From Schizophyllum amplum (taxonomy: Eukaryota; Basidiomycota; Agaricomycetes; Agaricales; Schizophyllaceae): 64,000 nucleotides of DNA. The notes below the pieces were generated by a model that worked only from the letters and a program-made list of their open reading frames with translations, searched no databases and was not told the DNA's origin. Shown in pieces: positions 22,467-34,146 of this stretch. Within the stretch, counting starts at the first letter, position 1, and each line of letters starts with the position of its first letter. The stretch covers positions 124,001 to 188,000 of the forward strand of contig VDMD01000023.1 of the NCBI GenBank assembly GCA_007026445.1. Reading direction: 5' to 3'. Position numbers and translations under genes: made by a program.

Positions 22467-25182
22467 TCACAGTTCGCCATACACGACCTCTCCATCAATG
22501 GCGGTCGCCAGCACCTTCGTCGCCATCATTTCCTTTACCGGCACCTTCATCACGTCCTGCGACAGCAGCACGAAGTCCGCCCGCTTCCCCCGCTCCAGTG
22601 AGCCCAACCGGTCCTCCGTAAACGCGGCATACGCGGCGTCGATCGTGTATCCTAGACAAGAGCGGGGCAAGTCAGACAACGCACGCGAGGCGCGACTGCG
22701 CGCGTTCTTTCATCTCCCCACTCACCGCGGAGCGCCTCCAGCCGCGTCAAGCGTTGGTCCGGGAACCTGTTGGCGGATGTCAGCCAACGTGCAAATGGAA
22801 CATAATGCCGAAGACTCACCAGCCGCCGGGCCCGTGTGGCGAGCGTCCATCGGCTGTCAGTCGCGTTATGGCAGCGTAAATCCCCGCAATAGGGTTCATG
22901 GTCTCCACGGGCGAGTCAGAGCCCAGCGTTATGCGCGACCCGGCATCCATAATTTTACGGAAGGCGTATAGGCCTTCTACGCGCTTCGGACCCTGTGCAT
23001 AAGCATGAGTGCTGCTCAGCGGGTTCTGAATCCAGAAGTAATGTACCAGCCGTCCTGAGCGTACCACATATCATCCGTGCTGTATATAGCTCAACATAGG
23101 AAAGGCCACAAAAAACACAGCTGCTCACACATGCGTCGGTTGAATACTCGCAATGACTGCGATGGTGGTGAGGATTATTACGCATGAGACGCCTGCATTT
23201 AACACTGACCGCCGAGTTTCCCCAGCCGAACAATATCGTCGTCAGTCATGATCTGCGCGTGCTCTATGCGCGGGCGGGCGGCCGTGACGTTCACCCCCGC
23301 GAGTGACTTTTCCAGCGCTGTGACGACGTGGCCGTTCGCGCGGTCGCCGATGCCGTGGACGTTCTGCCCTCAGTAAGCTCAAGAGGAAAAATGTTGTGCG
23401 CAATGCTGAGCACGCACCACCTGCCACCCGTCCCTCAAAAACATCGGGATGACCTCTTCGAGCACCTCCGCAGAGACGCGCATGAAGCCCCTGTTGCCCG
23501 GGTCGTCTGCGTAGTCGTCGTAGAGCTGGTGATCGTTGGCTGAGATCATGCGTGATACAATACGGACAGATAGGACTCACGTACGAACTACGGCTCCTCA
23601 GCGAGCCGTCAGCGACAATCTTCACGCTCCGCTGCGTCCAGAAGCCATTGCCAGCACCGACGACGGGCTTGCTCGTATTCCCGAAGTAACCCTCATTCTC
23701 GTCGAAAAAGTGCATGCCGTACATGCGAACCTGGTCCATGATGTTCGAAAATCTTCAGTGAAAATTTCCAGGTCAGCTCACCTTTAGCTTGCCGGCAAGG
23801 GCTTGCCTGGGCGCGTTGCATTAACACAACTGGACAAAGAGACCGAGAAGGCTTTACTGCACCTGTGAAAGAACTCTATCTCCTCCGGATCCAACTTCGC
23901 ATCGTGCACCGTCGTGATGCCATACGAGAGCGCGTCGTTCATCGTATACGCGAGCTTCTTCAGGAGATCGTCGTCCGTGTACAGGGGATACGCGATCAGA
24001 TTTTGTGCATTGTCTACGAAGACACCTATTGCATGAATTTTGGTTAGCTGCTGTCGCTGCGTAGCCTGCGCATATAAGTAAGGAGATGTACCCGTCGGCT
24101 TCCCCTGGTCGTCCTGCACGATCTTCCCGCCTTCGATCTCGTTGGGATACGGTGCGTTCACATCAAGTGTTGTCCCAGAGACCCAATACGCGTGCGCGTC
24201 CTTGCTGCGGAGAACGACTTGTCTGCCCCGGATGACATCGTCCGCGTCGAGGTCCGCCTAGGTTCGACATTCTTATCAGCCCGGAGAAGGCGAGAAGTGG
24301 AGCATGGTAGCAATGTACAGAGAGAACGCCACGTACCGCCGTCGGCCACCGCTTCTCCGGCCAGATGGTCCCATCCCAGCCAAAGCCCTCGATGACCTTC
24401 GACTTGTTGCCGTACACGTCGGGGTCGTTCAAGATAAAGTTGCGCACGAGGGCGACGGCCTCTGATTACAGCAATCGTAGTATTCGTAGTCGGGGAAATG
24501 AGACGTACCGTAATCATGGAAAGGAGGTTGCGAAGGGGAACGAAGGGTAATGAGACAAGGATATTATATAGTCTGCTCGAACGCACCAGTTATATTCTGC
24601 GCGCTCTCGAGTGGTAGCATACGGTAATTGCCATGAAGCAGATATGCATGTGCGATTCTGCAAGATATAGGGGAACGGGTATATGGCGTCGTCAGACTAT
24701 GGGGGGTGGGAGAAGCGGGAGGCCATGTACCAGTCATTCCGGGCACAATGTCGACCCCTCCGGTGCGAATCGGTACTCTATATTGCCGTACGTAGACTTC
24801 ACGAAGTCTAAAGGCATTCGCCTCAGTATTGACAGCATAAATAAGATGCGGGGGGAGACGCACCCAAGGACCCCGTGTCGGCAATGAGCTCTCCTTGCAC
24901 GACGACACACTGTGTCACCGTGTTCTGCGCGTCGACCGTGTACACGCCATCCGGCTGCGCAGAGCACACTGCATAAGGCTTCGCATCCTCGTGAGGGCTC
25001 ATGCCTTCGCGGTCGCGCAAATAGGGCCATAAGAACGGCAAAGCGACGTAGTACGCGACGACCGCCGTCACTGCCAGCGTTACTCGCGCCCAATTAGTTC
25101 GTGGCGAGTGGGTACGCGGCAGGAGGGGCCGCTTCTCGTTCAGCATGTCTGCCTCCTCCGCTTTGGAGAGTGACCCGGACAT
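22467..25182 (-). CDS. Membrane-anchored amidohydrolase (YtcJ-like, amidohydrolase family 3), frame disturbed near the metal motif
   Basis: Metal-dependent hydrolase of the amidohydrolase superfamily. Residues of about 33-52 (VTLAVTAVVAYYVALPFLW) form an N-terminal anchor after a basic cytosolic start. Family parts: VIEGFGWDGTIWPEKRWPTA, LRSKDAHAYWVSG, LSYGITTVHDAKLDPEE, VKIVADGSLRSRSS, NVHGIGDRANGHV, RIEHAQIM, ITLGSDSPVE and, at the end, GSLERGKRADFVLL. About ten short introns. Around 24639-24760 the expected strand (PEGST..PGMT-x-SHMHILLHG) is spread over three reading frames, as if one base were missing at each of two points. A fully open alternative splices from just before GTGCCCGG (24746) to 24656 but then loses the HxH metal ligands. 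It may therefore be a real active gene with two assembly errors, or an inactivated one. Substrate unknown. Confidence 0.8.
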
Positions 25183-25476
25183 GATGGTTGAGAAGGAGAG
25201 ATTAGTGTGGGATTGATGTGGGGTCGCGGGCGCTAAAGCGAGGCAGAGTTATCAGATAAGGCGGCATTTACCGAGGAGCTTTATCTATTGAACTCCAGTC
25301 CAACTCTCGGGTCTCGATTGCTTGTCACTGAGTTTACTCGCTATCGGGCTTTACAGGATGGGATCCTTGGCACGAGCCCGTTTCAGGCAAATGACGAGGT
25401 CTACAGGAAGGACAAGTTACATACGGATCGTGCAGCGGAGCAGCTAGCCTGACTTCTACAATACTGGCCCTACCGC

Positions 25477-26898
25477 TCAGCATGCTGCTACGTAAACCCC
25501 AATGGGAGCTGGATGCCATCTGGCAGGATTAGCCCGCCGCCATCCGGGAGCGGGGGACGGCTCCTGCTCTTCTTCGGGTGGCAGCATATCGGCATCCTCA
25601 GTCGGTGAAGACGCCGGAGAGCTCTCGTCTGCCAACAGCGCGGCCAGCCGCTCCTCCATGACGGCGGCCTGATCCGCTGTCCACTCCAATGAGCCCGTAG
25701 TAGCATCGTTGTCTTCCTTTTGCAGCATTGCAGGTACGGTGGCGAGCTCTGGGTCGGAGTCGCATATGACGCGAAGGAGTTCAGCGGCGCTGCAATCCGG
25801 GTCAGAACAAGACGTGGAGAAAGGGAGGACGACGCACGCAGGATTTTGACGGTCAGATGTAGGACCGAGGCCAGCGAGGAGTGATGCGACGACATCTGCC
25901 TTGACGTCGTCGTCGTCGTCAGCTTGTCCATCCGCCGCCGAAGCGACGAACCACGCCGCCCAACGCGCGAGGCAAGCGTCGTATGACGGATCCTCGTTGC
26001 TAGAGGCCGAGATACGCTGGGTGCACCGTAGCGCAGCAACCGCATAGAACGAGGGATGTAATGTTTGCACATGCGCGAGCAAGTCGCGCCAGACAGCAAC
26101 AGAGAGCGATGGCGGGGCGAACGCGTCCCCCTCGTGCGTCCGTTTCTTTTTGGCTAGTGGTACGAGAGCACCCGGGTCGAGAAGAGCATCACAAAGCTGG
26201 TCGAGGGCCCAGCGCGTGCGAGCTGCGGGGTCTGTAGACCAGTCGCGTGCAGCCGCTGCAACCGCAGCCTCCGCGAGCCAGCGTTCGACATCACGAAGGG
26301 AGTTGGCGAGTACAGGCCGCTGGTGAATGCGCAAAGACGCATCTCGCGCAACGGTCTTGGATGCCGTGCGGTACTGGCGAAGGGTGGGGGCGAGGGGGCG
26401 GAGGGCGGGGCCGGCATCGGCGGGAGGGGCGGGAGTGATGGCAGGAAGGAAGTAGTTGTCGAGCAACCAGCGCATAGACTGATTTGCGCCATCTCTAAGC
26501 AGCTCAAGACTCGGGAGGTCCTCGTGCGTGGCGGCGTGACGCAACTCGACGAGCCAAGCGGGGAGTCCGATCTGCGCAGCGATGGCGGCGATGGAGCGCG
26601 CGTACACGCCGGATTGCAGGGGGTCGACGAGCCCGTTGACGAGTCGAATGAGCGCAGCAGCGTACGCGTGACGGAGGGCAAGCGAGCCGACAGCAGTCGC
26701 CTCGTCCTGGACGATCACGGTCAGGAGGGCGGCGGCAGACTCGAGGGCGTGGGGGAGGGCGGTGACCGCGCGCCAGGCAGCGAGGCGGGCGAGCGCGGCA
26801 CGGTGCGCGTCGACATCGTGTCTGTCGTTGTATATCCAGCCGCACACCTGCTCCAGCTCACCCACAGACGCCCACGGCACTCGACGGGGTAGCCGCAT
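25477..26898 (-). CDS. LAS1: Las1-like pre-rRNA endonuclease (HEPN), rRNA ITS2 processing
   Basis: Las1 cuts ITS2 of pre-rRNA in the nucleolus together with the kinase Grc3. The start MRLPRRVPWASVGELEQVCGWIYND resembles the Las1 N terminus. The family's HEPN catalytic motif is seen as ELRHAATHEDLPS (Arg-His-x-x-x-His), preceded by GLPAWLVE. Next comes MRWLLDNYFLP. The C-terminal half is loosely conserved and acidic, as usual for Las1. The frame is open over 473 codons. However, 25790-25837 looks like a 48-base GTGCGT..TTGCAG intron, a multiple of three, so the mature protein is probably 457 residues. It is divergent from the membrane-protein gene at 27056, with only 157 bases between the start codons. 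Confidence 0.88.
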   Translation of the reverse strand: MRLPRRVPWASVGELEQVCGWIYNDRHDVDAHRAALARLAAWRAVTALPHALESAAALLTVIVQDEATAVGSLALRHAYAAALIRLVNGLVDPLQSGVYARSIAAIAAQIGLPAWLVELRHAATHEDLPSLELLRDGANQSMRWLLDNYFLPAITPAPPADAGPALRPLAPTLRQYRTASKTVARDASLRIHQRPVLANSLRDVERWLAEAAVAAAARDWSTDPAARTRWALDQLCDALLDPGALVPLAKKKRTHEGDAFAPPSLSVAVWRDLLAHVQTLHPSFYAVAALRCTQRISASSNEDPSYDACLARWAAWFVASAADGQADDDDDVKADVVASLLAGLGPTSDRQNPACVVLPFSTSCSDPDCSAAELLRVICDSDPELATVPAMLQKEDNDATTGSLEWTADQAAVMEERLAALLADESSPASSPTEDADMLPPEEEQEPSPAPGWRRANPARWHPAPIGVYVAAC

Positions 26899-27055
26899 CG
26901 GGACTTACAAGAGAAACGCGGATAGAAAGAAGCGCCCGATCGTCCCGTCGATCGCGTCACCCCGGCACAGCCACATACACGCGCCTTGTCCTCCCCCCAC
27001 GTTCTGCGACGCCGATTTCACGTTTACGCTCACGTTCACGACTGCGACGCCTGCC
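26899..27055. promoter_or_regulatory. Compact bidirectional promoter between LAS1 and DUF7702-like gene
   Basis: The two start codons point away from each other and lie 157 bases apart, so both promoters must sit in or overlap this stretch. It contains C/T-rich runs and short CACG repeats near 27020-27040. No TATA box was recognised. Confidence 0.55.
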
Positions 27056-27988
27056 ATGCCAGATCTCGATACGCGCGGCAAGATTGCTGCCGCCGAAATC
27101 GCCTTCTATGTCCCGATTGCGATCCTCAGCCTCCTGCTCGTCATCCGCTACGCGTTCAGACGCGACTCGGGCTGGCACTTTCTCTTCCTCTTTGCCCTCG
27201 GTGCGTGCATTCGATCCCCGACTCCTTCCCCTCTCACCTTCTATAGTGCGCATTACCGCTGGCGCCCTCCTCATTGCCGCCGAACTCGTCACGCCGTACA
27301 ATGAGGGCATCTATACTGCTGCCTGGGTCCTCAATGACACAGGCCTCGGTTTCCTCATGATGTCTACGCTCGGGTTTCTCGGACTGGCGTACGTTCCCGT
27401 CTCCTGTCTGCATTATTTGTCTGACATTACCTGCACAGCGGCCAGCACACCTACAGCGAATTGCTGCGCACTATACACATGTACCGCTCCGTCGGGATCG
27501 TCATTCTCGTCGCCATCGCCATAACAGCCGCGGGTGGTGGCGTACAAGCCTATGCCGACCAGAACAACATCCGCACCGGCAAAATCCTCCGTCGCATAGG
27601 CGCCGTGCTTCTTGGCGTCCTCTGGGCTATCCTCCTCATGCTGCACTTTCATGCCATGCGTAGCCACCGCCTCATGCGCACCTGTAAGTCACTCGTACAT
27701 GTTCATGGCGCTCACTAAGGCTTCATAGACCGTAAACGGCTCCTCACCACCCTCTGGGTTGCGCTCCCCGTTCTCGGCGTCCGCGCTGCGTTTTCCATCC
27801 TCAACGCCTTTGCCTCCGCCGATGTCTTTGGCTACCAGCTCTCGCCCAACCGCACACTGTCTCCATTCGCGTACACCCAGGGCTGGGTCCGCTGGCTCGT
27901 CATGTGCCTTGTCATGGAATACGCCGTCGTACTCATCTACCTCATCTCGAGCACGGGCGTCTCCAGGAGGAACAGGTTGAGCTATTAG
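27056..27988 (+). CDS. Seven-segment integral membrane protein, DUF7702-like
   Basis: Four exons (27056-27200, 27247-27388, 27439-27683, 27729-27988) give 263 residues. The start lies in CTGCCATGCC. About seven hydrophobic segments are visible: IAFYVPIAILSLLLVI, FLFLFALVRITAGALLIAAEL, LGFLMMSTLGFLGLA, VGIVILVAIAITAAGG, IGAVLLGVLWAILLMLHF, LLTTLWVALPVLGVRAAFSIL and WLVMCLVMEYAVVLIYLIS. The pattern (Y..E..P, short loops, RxAFSILNAFA with F.YQL after it) matches a common family of uncharacterised fungal membrane proteins. No enzymatic motif was seen. It may be a receptor-like or lipid-related protein, but function is unknown. Confidence 0.8.
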
Positions 27989-30229
27989 ATCTGTACGCGA
28001 TAGGGCCCCCCGGTCATCGTGGAAAACGTCCAGTCAACCAGGACCGTGCTGGGCGTCATCGGAGATGACAAGGAGCCTTCCAACCTCCGGTGCGCAATTG
28101 GTCGACATTTTGCTTTTCTCGACCTTGGTGCTGCTCCCATGTTTTGCTACGACTGACTGTAAACTTCAACCTGTATTTGCCTACTTACTTACCGAGCGCG
28201 ACGCTAACCTAGGTATATTCTGGGGACGATGCTGCTTGTCATGACTAGATACTATATTCACAATTGGACAAGGAATGAATGAATCTCCAAGCAGGGCGGG
28301 GAGTGCAAGACAACGACGGCGAAGCTCGACAACAGGCCAAGTTTCTTAATGCGCTAAGTACCGCTTTAGGCAGCGCGTTCTGCTTACGACAGCACTCGAA
28401 CCGCCAAAATTTTGGACGGCAGAATAGGACCGAGCGTCTGATGGCACGACTTTAGCAGCTGCGCTACGAGGTCCTGTTCAACAGCTACTAACGGAACCAG
28501 CACTTATACCGTATAGGTTTGAGCACGTGAAAACCAGCTTAGCAGGTAATCAAAGCTGTATATGCTACATCTTCGAGGGCAATTGCGTGTTGGATCGCAG
28601 GCAGGGCCGACGCGGGAAAGGAGAAAGAAAGCCCGACGGAGGCTGCCGTTACGGTTGTGGGTCCAAAGCGAACATTCGGGGATACCAGACATTTCTCCTT
28701 TTGGCAACAGGCCCCAGGCTGCAGGCCTGCAGCGCAGTGGCCAAACACTGTTCATATACAGAGCGTACGCAGTGGCGCGATACGTATGAAGTACAGCAGT
28801 AAGATGCCTTGTAGATCTACATTCCCCATACTAGAGATGTCCGGAAATTCGATTGGTACCGACGCATGAAAGATAGAGTCTCTAAATATTCGCACTACCT
28901 CACGTAGTACGCGAAGGAACACGCACCCCGTCGCGGACTCTTAGCTCGTCTTCAGACAAGGTTGATGGTCTCGCATTATTTTGCGCGTGGGGTGTTGGGG
29001 ACGTGCGCGTACTGGAACGAAGACCACATCCTTGTCTCTGGGATCGGTACGTATTCAAAGTAGAATGACTGCTCCACCGGTTCGACAAGCGCGGCGCGAG
29101 CGGTGAAGAGTGAGCACAGTCCACATAGTGCTGATTCTGCTGCTGCCAGGTATGCGCGTGAAGGGAGTGTCATGGAAGAGAGCGGCAAGGATGGAGGGGA
29201 AGTGGGCGAAGAGTGCGGGGGACGGAAGGACGACTCAAGGACCGAGCTGATGGCCAAATAGACGCGGCAGGTGGCATTGTCAATTCTGGCGGCGCTACTT
29301 AGCAAAGATGCCATACAGATAGGATGCATGAATTGGCCCTGGAGATTGTGGCCTTCCGGGGCCGCTCGAGCAGGGAAGGGTGGACGCGTTGGGTGGATTC
29401 CTCTGCGAGCGGATGCTGGCCGGCGAGGATGGAGAGCCTTCCAGAGCAGCATCGAGCTCGGCCGCATCGCCCTAGGAAGGCGTACAGAGCTCTTTATCTT
29501 AGAGGTGGAGGAGGGGACAAATGAGGTGGGTGGAGGACGGCACGGATGTCCAGGAAAGGTGGATTTTCGGAAAGTCCAACCTGGCGCCGATCCAGCGAGC
29601 GACAGTTCACCATCGTCTCCACATCCCCCTCAGCGGAGAAGTCCGTCTGCAGTTGCTCTGCAGCACGCGCCTGGTTTGCATGTCACGATGGACCGGAGAA
29701 CACGACTTTGACGCGACTCGTAACTTTTCCTACGCTCGTCGATCACTTCAAGTTCGAGATGGCTCGCCGTCAGACACGGTCGGATGGGACACCTAGTGGT
29801 GGACAAAATTGCATTGCTGGATAACTACACGTCAACTACTGATAGCAGAGAAGTCACTGGCAAACCGAGGGCATGTCAGAGCTGCATAGTCGAACACTCT
29901 TCCTTCCGTAGCAATAACGGTCGCGTGAGCCGGAAGGCGCTCCGGCTTAATTGAGCCCTAGAATACTCTGCCCTCTCCTCGGGTACCCTTATTCAACCGT
30001 GAAAGAGAGTTGCTCAGCGACAAGCGCTGGGCGGAGGGAAGGAATGAAAAGAGTCGGCAGCCGCCGCACGCTCTTTTTATGTCCGGAAATCCGGGCCGAT
30101 CGACCGTGATCAGCATGTCACATGCGGACGCGCCTTCTCATCGACGTCAACGATGAGCTGGGCGACGCTTGCGCAAACATGCTCTCTCGTCTCCGGCTCA
30201 TTGCCAACCACCTCATCAAGTCGCGCACA
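27989..30229. other. 2.2-kb gene-poor region
   Basis: No gene is supported in this, the largest gap of the window. It contains a tRNA-like sequence at 28382-28474 and a 14-base palindrome near 28719-28732 (CTGCAGGCCTGCAG). A minus-strand frame of 163 codons at 28976-29467 was judged noise. The right end holds the promoter of the dienelactone hydrolase gene. Decayed repeats are possible but none was recognised. Confidence 0.45.
28382..28474 (-). other. tRNA-like sequence, probably a tRNA pseudogene or tRNA-derived repeat
   Basis: On the minus strand a stretch beginning GGACCTC has an A-box-like TAGCGCAGCTGC and, about 50 bases on, a B-box-like GGTTCGAGTGC. A D-stem GCGC/GTGC pairs. Between the boxes lies a perfect CCAAAATTTTGG hairpin. 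The 3' end does not pair with GGACCTC, and no plausible anticodon loop of seven bases was found, so it is not an intact tRNA gene. Confidence 0.35.
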
Positions 30230-31236
30230 ATGTCGACAACGGTCCACAACACCAACAAAGCCTGCTGCTCCATCCCGCCCGTCGCGTCTGACTACCAGCC
30301 CAAGGGTTCCTTCAAGTCGTACGCTCAGTTCGACAAGGTGTACGTGACTGGACCGGAGGACTCGCAGAATGCGATCGTCTGCGTGTATGACATCTTTGGG
30401 TATGTCTGATCAGCCGTCTCGCAGCCTCCGTAGAACTGAAAGCTCGCCAGGTTCTTCCCCCAGACGCAGCAGGGCGCCGATCTCCTCTCGTCCGCGCTGA
30501 AGACGGTCGTATACATGCCGGACTTCTTCGAGCCCGACGCGCCGTACCCGATTGATCAGTTCCCGCCCAAGGACGAGGAGGGGCAGAAGAAGCTCCAGAG
30601 TTTCTTCGGCAGTACCGCCGCGCCACCGAAGGCGACTGGCAACCTCACGCAGTTCGCCAAGAAACTAAAGGAGGACGGCAAGACTAAGGTCTTTGCCTAC
30701 GGCTTCTGCTGGGGTAAGCTCGTCTATACTGGATAAAAGAAAGATGCTTACGCTCTGTAGGTGGCAAGGTTGTCATCTCGGCTGGCGGTGAGGGAACACC
30801 TCTGGACGCGGTGTCCATCGTACACCCAGCGTGTGTATTGGTGTCTCTGCTATCTATCGAGATTCTAAACATTATCCAGTATGCTCAGTGCCGAGGATGC
30901 TAGCAAGCTCACGATTCCCTTGGGTATCTACCCGTCTAATGACGAGCCCAAGGAAGAGGTACGCCTGTAGACACGTCACGGCGCCCCGCTACTAACTCCA
31001 GTCTTCTAGTACGAGAAGATTCTTGACGTTTTGTCAAAGAAGCCGTTCGCTGCGAAGGTCGATGGCAAGTATTATCCCAACATGTGCGTACACTGTGGCA
31101 AACGACAGGCGACCTGCTAACGAAAGCTAGGTTCCACGGCTGGGCTGCTGCGCGCGGTAACCTCAAGAACGAGGAGAACAAGAAGGAGTATGAGGACGTC
31201 TACAACCGCCTTGCGAAGTTCTTCTCGAATGTGTAA
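30230..31236 (+). CDS. Dienelactone hydrolase family protein
   Basis: Alpha/beta-hydrolase of the dienelactone hydrolase family. Six exons (30230-30399, 30451-30713, 30761-30830, 30880-30958, 31010-31083, 31131-31236) give 253 residues. The nucleophile is the Cys in GFCWGGK, split by the intron 30714-30760; the catalytic His is in FHGWAAARG near the C terminus. KACCSIPPV near the start and VYDIFGFFPQTQQGADLLS are also typical. A longer frame upstream of 30230 exists, but the ATG at 30230 (CGCACAATGTCG) gives the usual family start. It is a soluble cytosolic hydrolase. True substrates of fungal members are mostly unknown; the family name comes from bacterial chlorocatechol breakdown. Confidence 0.9.
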
Positions 31237-32072
31237 ACCATCTCTCAAGCAGTGTCAAAATGCAATGTACCATCATCGATATCTGGACGTGCGATGTCCG
31301 CGAAACGTGCGCGAAGATGGGCGCGCTGGGCGCCCATATCTGCTATCGCCCGCAGGCTGGACACCCGCGAGGACGGGCTGGGTTCTGCCAGGGTTCTGCT
31401 GGCTCTTGTCGGAAGCAAAGTGAGTGACAACCCACGTGATTCTGCTTTCGGAGAACGGGTAAGTCGATTCCCGGTACCCGATCCTCCCCCGATCCACCCT
31501 CCGGCGAACATTCCGTTCGACGCTCGAGGTCGTCTGACCTCCCCAAAGTCTAATTTTCGTGTGCATTTACTTCCCGCCGTTATGGGTCCACCAACGGACC
31601 ATATCACCGTCAAACAATGCACATTTATGACCGCCGCAGGTTCGTCTCAACTGCGCTGCAGCCTCGGACTCGCAGGCGCGTCCCCGATGTGCAGCAGAAT
31701 CACAGGCCAGCGCCCGACTGCATCGATCTGTGCCCGTGCCTCGAACAAAGGCTCGAGACAGCGTTCTTTCCCGATACGGCCACCGCGCAGGCCCCTCGAG
31801 CGCCATAATCCGCTGAAACCTGCTCGGAATGCATTCCGCCGAAGCCTCGGCTGTGGGATATCGCGCAGGGGACAGCAGGGTCGGAGCGGTGGTGCTCTGG
31901 CCTGGCGCTGACATGCAACCTGGCGTAAATCACAGGTATCACAGGTATCTTGTTTTTCAACGCAGGTGCGTGCGTATATATATATGTCGCGGGTGGCGCG
32001 CGGAGCTGCGCCCTACTACCCTCCGTCCTCCCCGTCTCCTTCCTCCGCCCTATCACGCCTTTCACGATTGAT
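31237..32072. other. Intergenic region, no gene recognised
   Basis: A plus-strand frame of 219 codons at 31252-31911 and a reverse one both lack any family resemblance and arise easily in GC-rich sequence. An AT repeat (TATATATAT) lies near 31976-31985, about 90 bases before the transporter start, and could act as a TATA element. Confidence 0.4.
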
Positions 32073-34146
32073 ATGTCCGGACGAGCGTCTCCGAGCTCGA
32101 CCATTGTTCCTGCGCCGCGCGAGGTTGCATCTCGTGATGAGGTGAGTTTGACGCCGGCGTGGTTGTGCACTCGACTGACGCACCATGCGCAGGACAACAT
32201 CCAGAAACCGGTCGACGACGGCGTTCTCGTCGATTGGGATGGCCCGGACGATCCTGCGAACCCGCGGAATTGGCCGCTCAAGAAAAAATGGCTCATCACC
32301 GTTGTCTGCTCCCTGATCACCTTCAATGTGTGAGTCGAGGGCCGAAAGTGAAAACAAAGGTGCCAGACTGATCGTGCCCCATCACAGCGCGCTCGCGTCT
32401 ACGCTGCCCACATCCGCGACACCGTATATACGCATTTATATGGGCATGTCGAAGGAGGTGTCGTATCTCATCACAACGATGTTCTTGTTGGGTTATGTCT
32501 GCGGGGTGTGTGATGAAAGGCTACATTTGTGGCGCATAATGCTGACCTCGATCTGCAGCCGTTCGTTTGGGGCCCGGGCAGTGAGCTCGTCGGCAGGAAG
32601 CCCATCTTTCTTGTGTCGATGACGCTCTACGTGATCTTCATCATCCCGAGTGCACTCGCGGAGAACATTGCGACGCTGCTCATCTCGCGCTTCCTCACCG
32701 GCTTCTTTGGCTGTGCGCCGCTGGCGCTCGTTGGTGGTGTGATCGCAGACATGTTCCACGCCGAGGGCCGTGGATTGGCAGCGTCGCTCTTCACTGTCGG
32801 CGTGTTTCTTGGTGAGTGCCACCCATCTGACAACCTTATTTGTCGCTAACGATGAATTGCAGGACCCTCTGTTGGCCCCATCATTGCAGGCTATATGCTC
32901 GACAACAACGTTAGCTGGCGTTGGATCTTTTGGTTGCTCCTCATATTCGCCGGAGTCTGCGTGGCGGCGCTCTTCATATTTGTGCCAGAGACCTATGAGC
33001 CGACGCTGTTGAAGCACAAGGTGAGACCGATTATTCCATATACTCCGGCCCGTCTAACGGCTTGCTTCAGGCGCGACGGTTGCGAAAAGCCGACCCGCAG
33101 GCAAACGCGACCCTCTACGCCCCGAACGAGCGCGAAGACTGGTCGCCGGCAGGCGTATTCCACAGCACCGTTTATCGCCCCTTCCACATGTTCTTCACCG
33201 AGCCGATCCTACTACTCGTCACCATCTACGTCTCCGTCGTCTATGGTATCCTCTATGCGCGTGCGTCCTTTCACCTTCCTCCTATCCTTTTTCCTCACAA
33301 ATATTCCCCGCAGTCTTCTCCGCCATTCCCGTCGTCTTCGTCACCCGACGCGGATTCAGCATCTCGCATATGGGGCTCATCTTCATCGCCGTGAGCATCG
33401 GTACGACGCTCGGCGCCTTCCTCAATATCGTGCTCTCTGCGCATTACCCGAGGCTCATCCGCGAGTGGCGCGGGTTCCCACCGCCGGAGCAGCGACTATG
33501 GGGAGCGATGGTGGGCGGGCCGCTTATGGTTGTCGGCGCGTTCTGGCTGGGGTGGACTGGCGAGTACGCGGACGTGCACTGGGCGGCGCCAGCGGCGAGC
33601 TTAATTGTCATTGGCGCGAGCATCAGTTTGGTGTTCATGAGCTTCTTGGTGGGCGATATTTTTAGCGTCTTTTGAGACGGGCGAGGCTAACGGTCTTGCC
33701 TTTAGTCGTACCTTGTGGACACGTACCTGCACTACAGTGCCTCTGCGTTCAGCGTGAACACGACTATCCGATCGCTTGTTGCTGCCGCGTTCCCGCTCTT
33801 CACGACGCAGATGTTCACGGAGGTGCGTCTATCCTTATATGTGTGGTGCATGCTTGGTGCTGACACCTATACAGCTCGGCGTCAATTGGGCGGGCACGCT
33901 CATCGGTCTCGTCTGTCTTATCCTCGTCCCCGTGCCGTTCCTGTTCTACAGGTATGGCCCGCGCATCCGGTCGTCGAGCAGTTACGCCCCGTGTATCGTA
34001 AGCACCATGGTTATTCCGCACTCTTCGCAAGGTGCTCATCTGAACCTTAGGACCTAAAGATTGCGAAGGAGAACGCGGAGCGCACCGCCTCTGCCCCGGC
34101 AGGGGAGGACAAGCAGCAGCCCCAGGAGAAGACTCAGGAAGTCTAA
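32073..34146 (+). CDS. MFS transporter, DHA1 type (drug/polyamine proton antiporter)
   Basis: Proton-driven exporter of the DHA1 group. A soluble N terminus contains [14 protein letters not shown], the standard start of fungal TPO/FLR-type carriers. Membrane segments follow: [35 protein letters not shown], then motif A as [11 protein letters not shown], then [43 protein letters not shown] and the antiporter motif C region [15 protein letters not shown], followed by [29 protein letters not shown]. The second half has a central loop and six more segments, ending with [16 protein letters not shown] and a Lys/Glu/Gln-rich tail. About eight short introns. No regulator lies next to it. Substrate cannot be read from the sequence. 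Confidence 0.92.

Noticed and set aside
28976..29467. Minus-strand frame of 163 codons in the gene-poor region
   Set aside because: Pro/Ala/Arg/Ser-biased text without domain, repeats or splice-linked neighbours; such frames are common at this GC content.
30122..30229. Upstream in-frame ATG for the dienelactone hydrolase
   Set aside because: It would add 36 residues not typical of the family; the ATG at 30230 has a good context and gives the usual length. A targeting leader remains possible.
31252..31911. Plus-strand frame of 219 codons between the hydrolase and the MFS gene
   Set aside because: Long open frames also run on the reverse strand here; no motif seen, so it is treated as chance.
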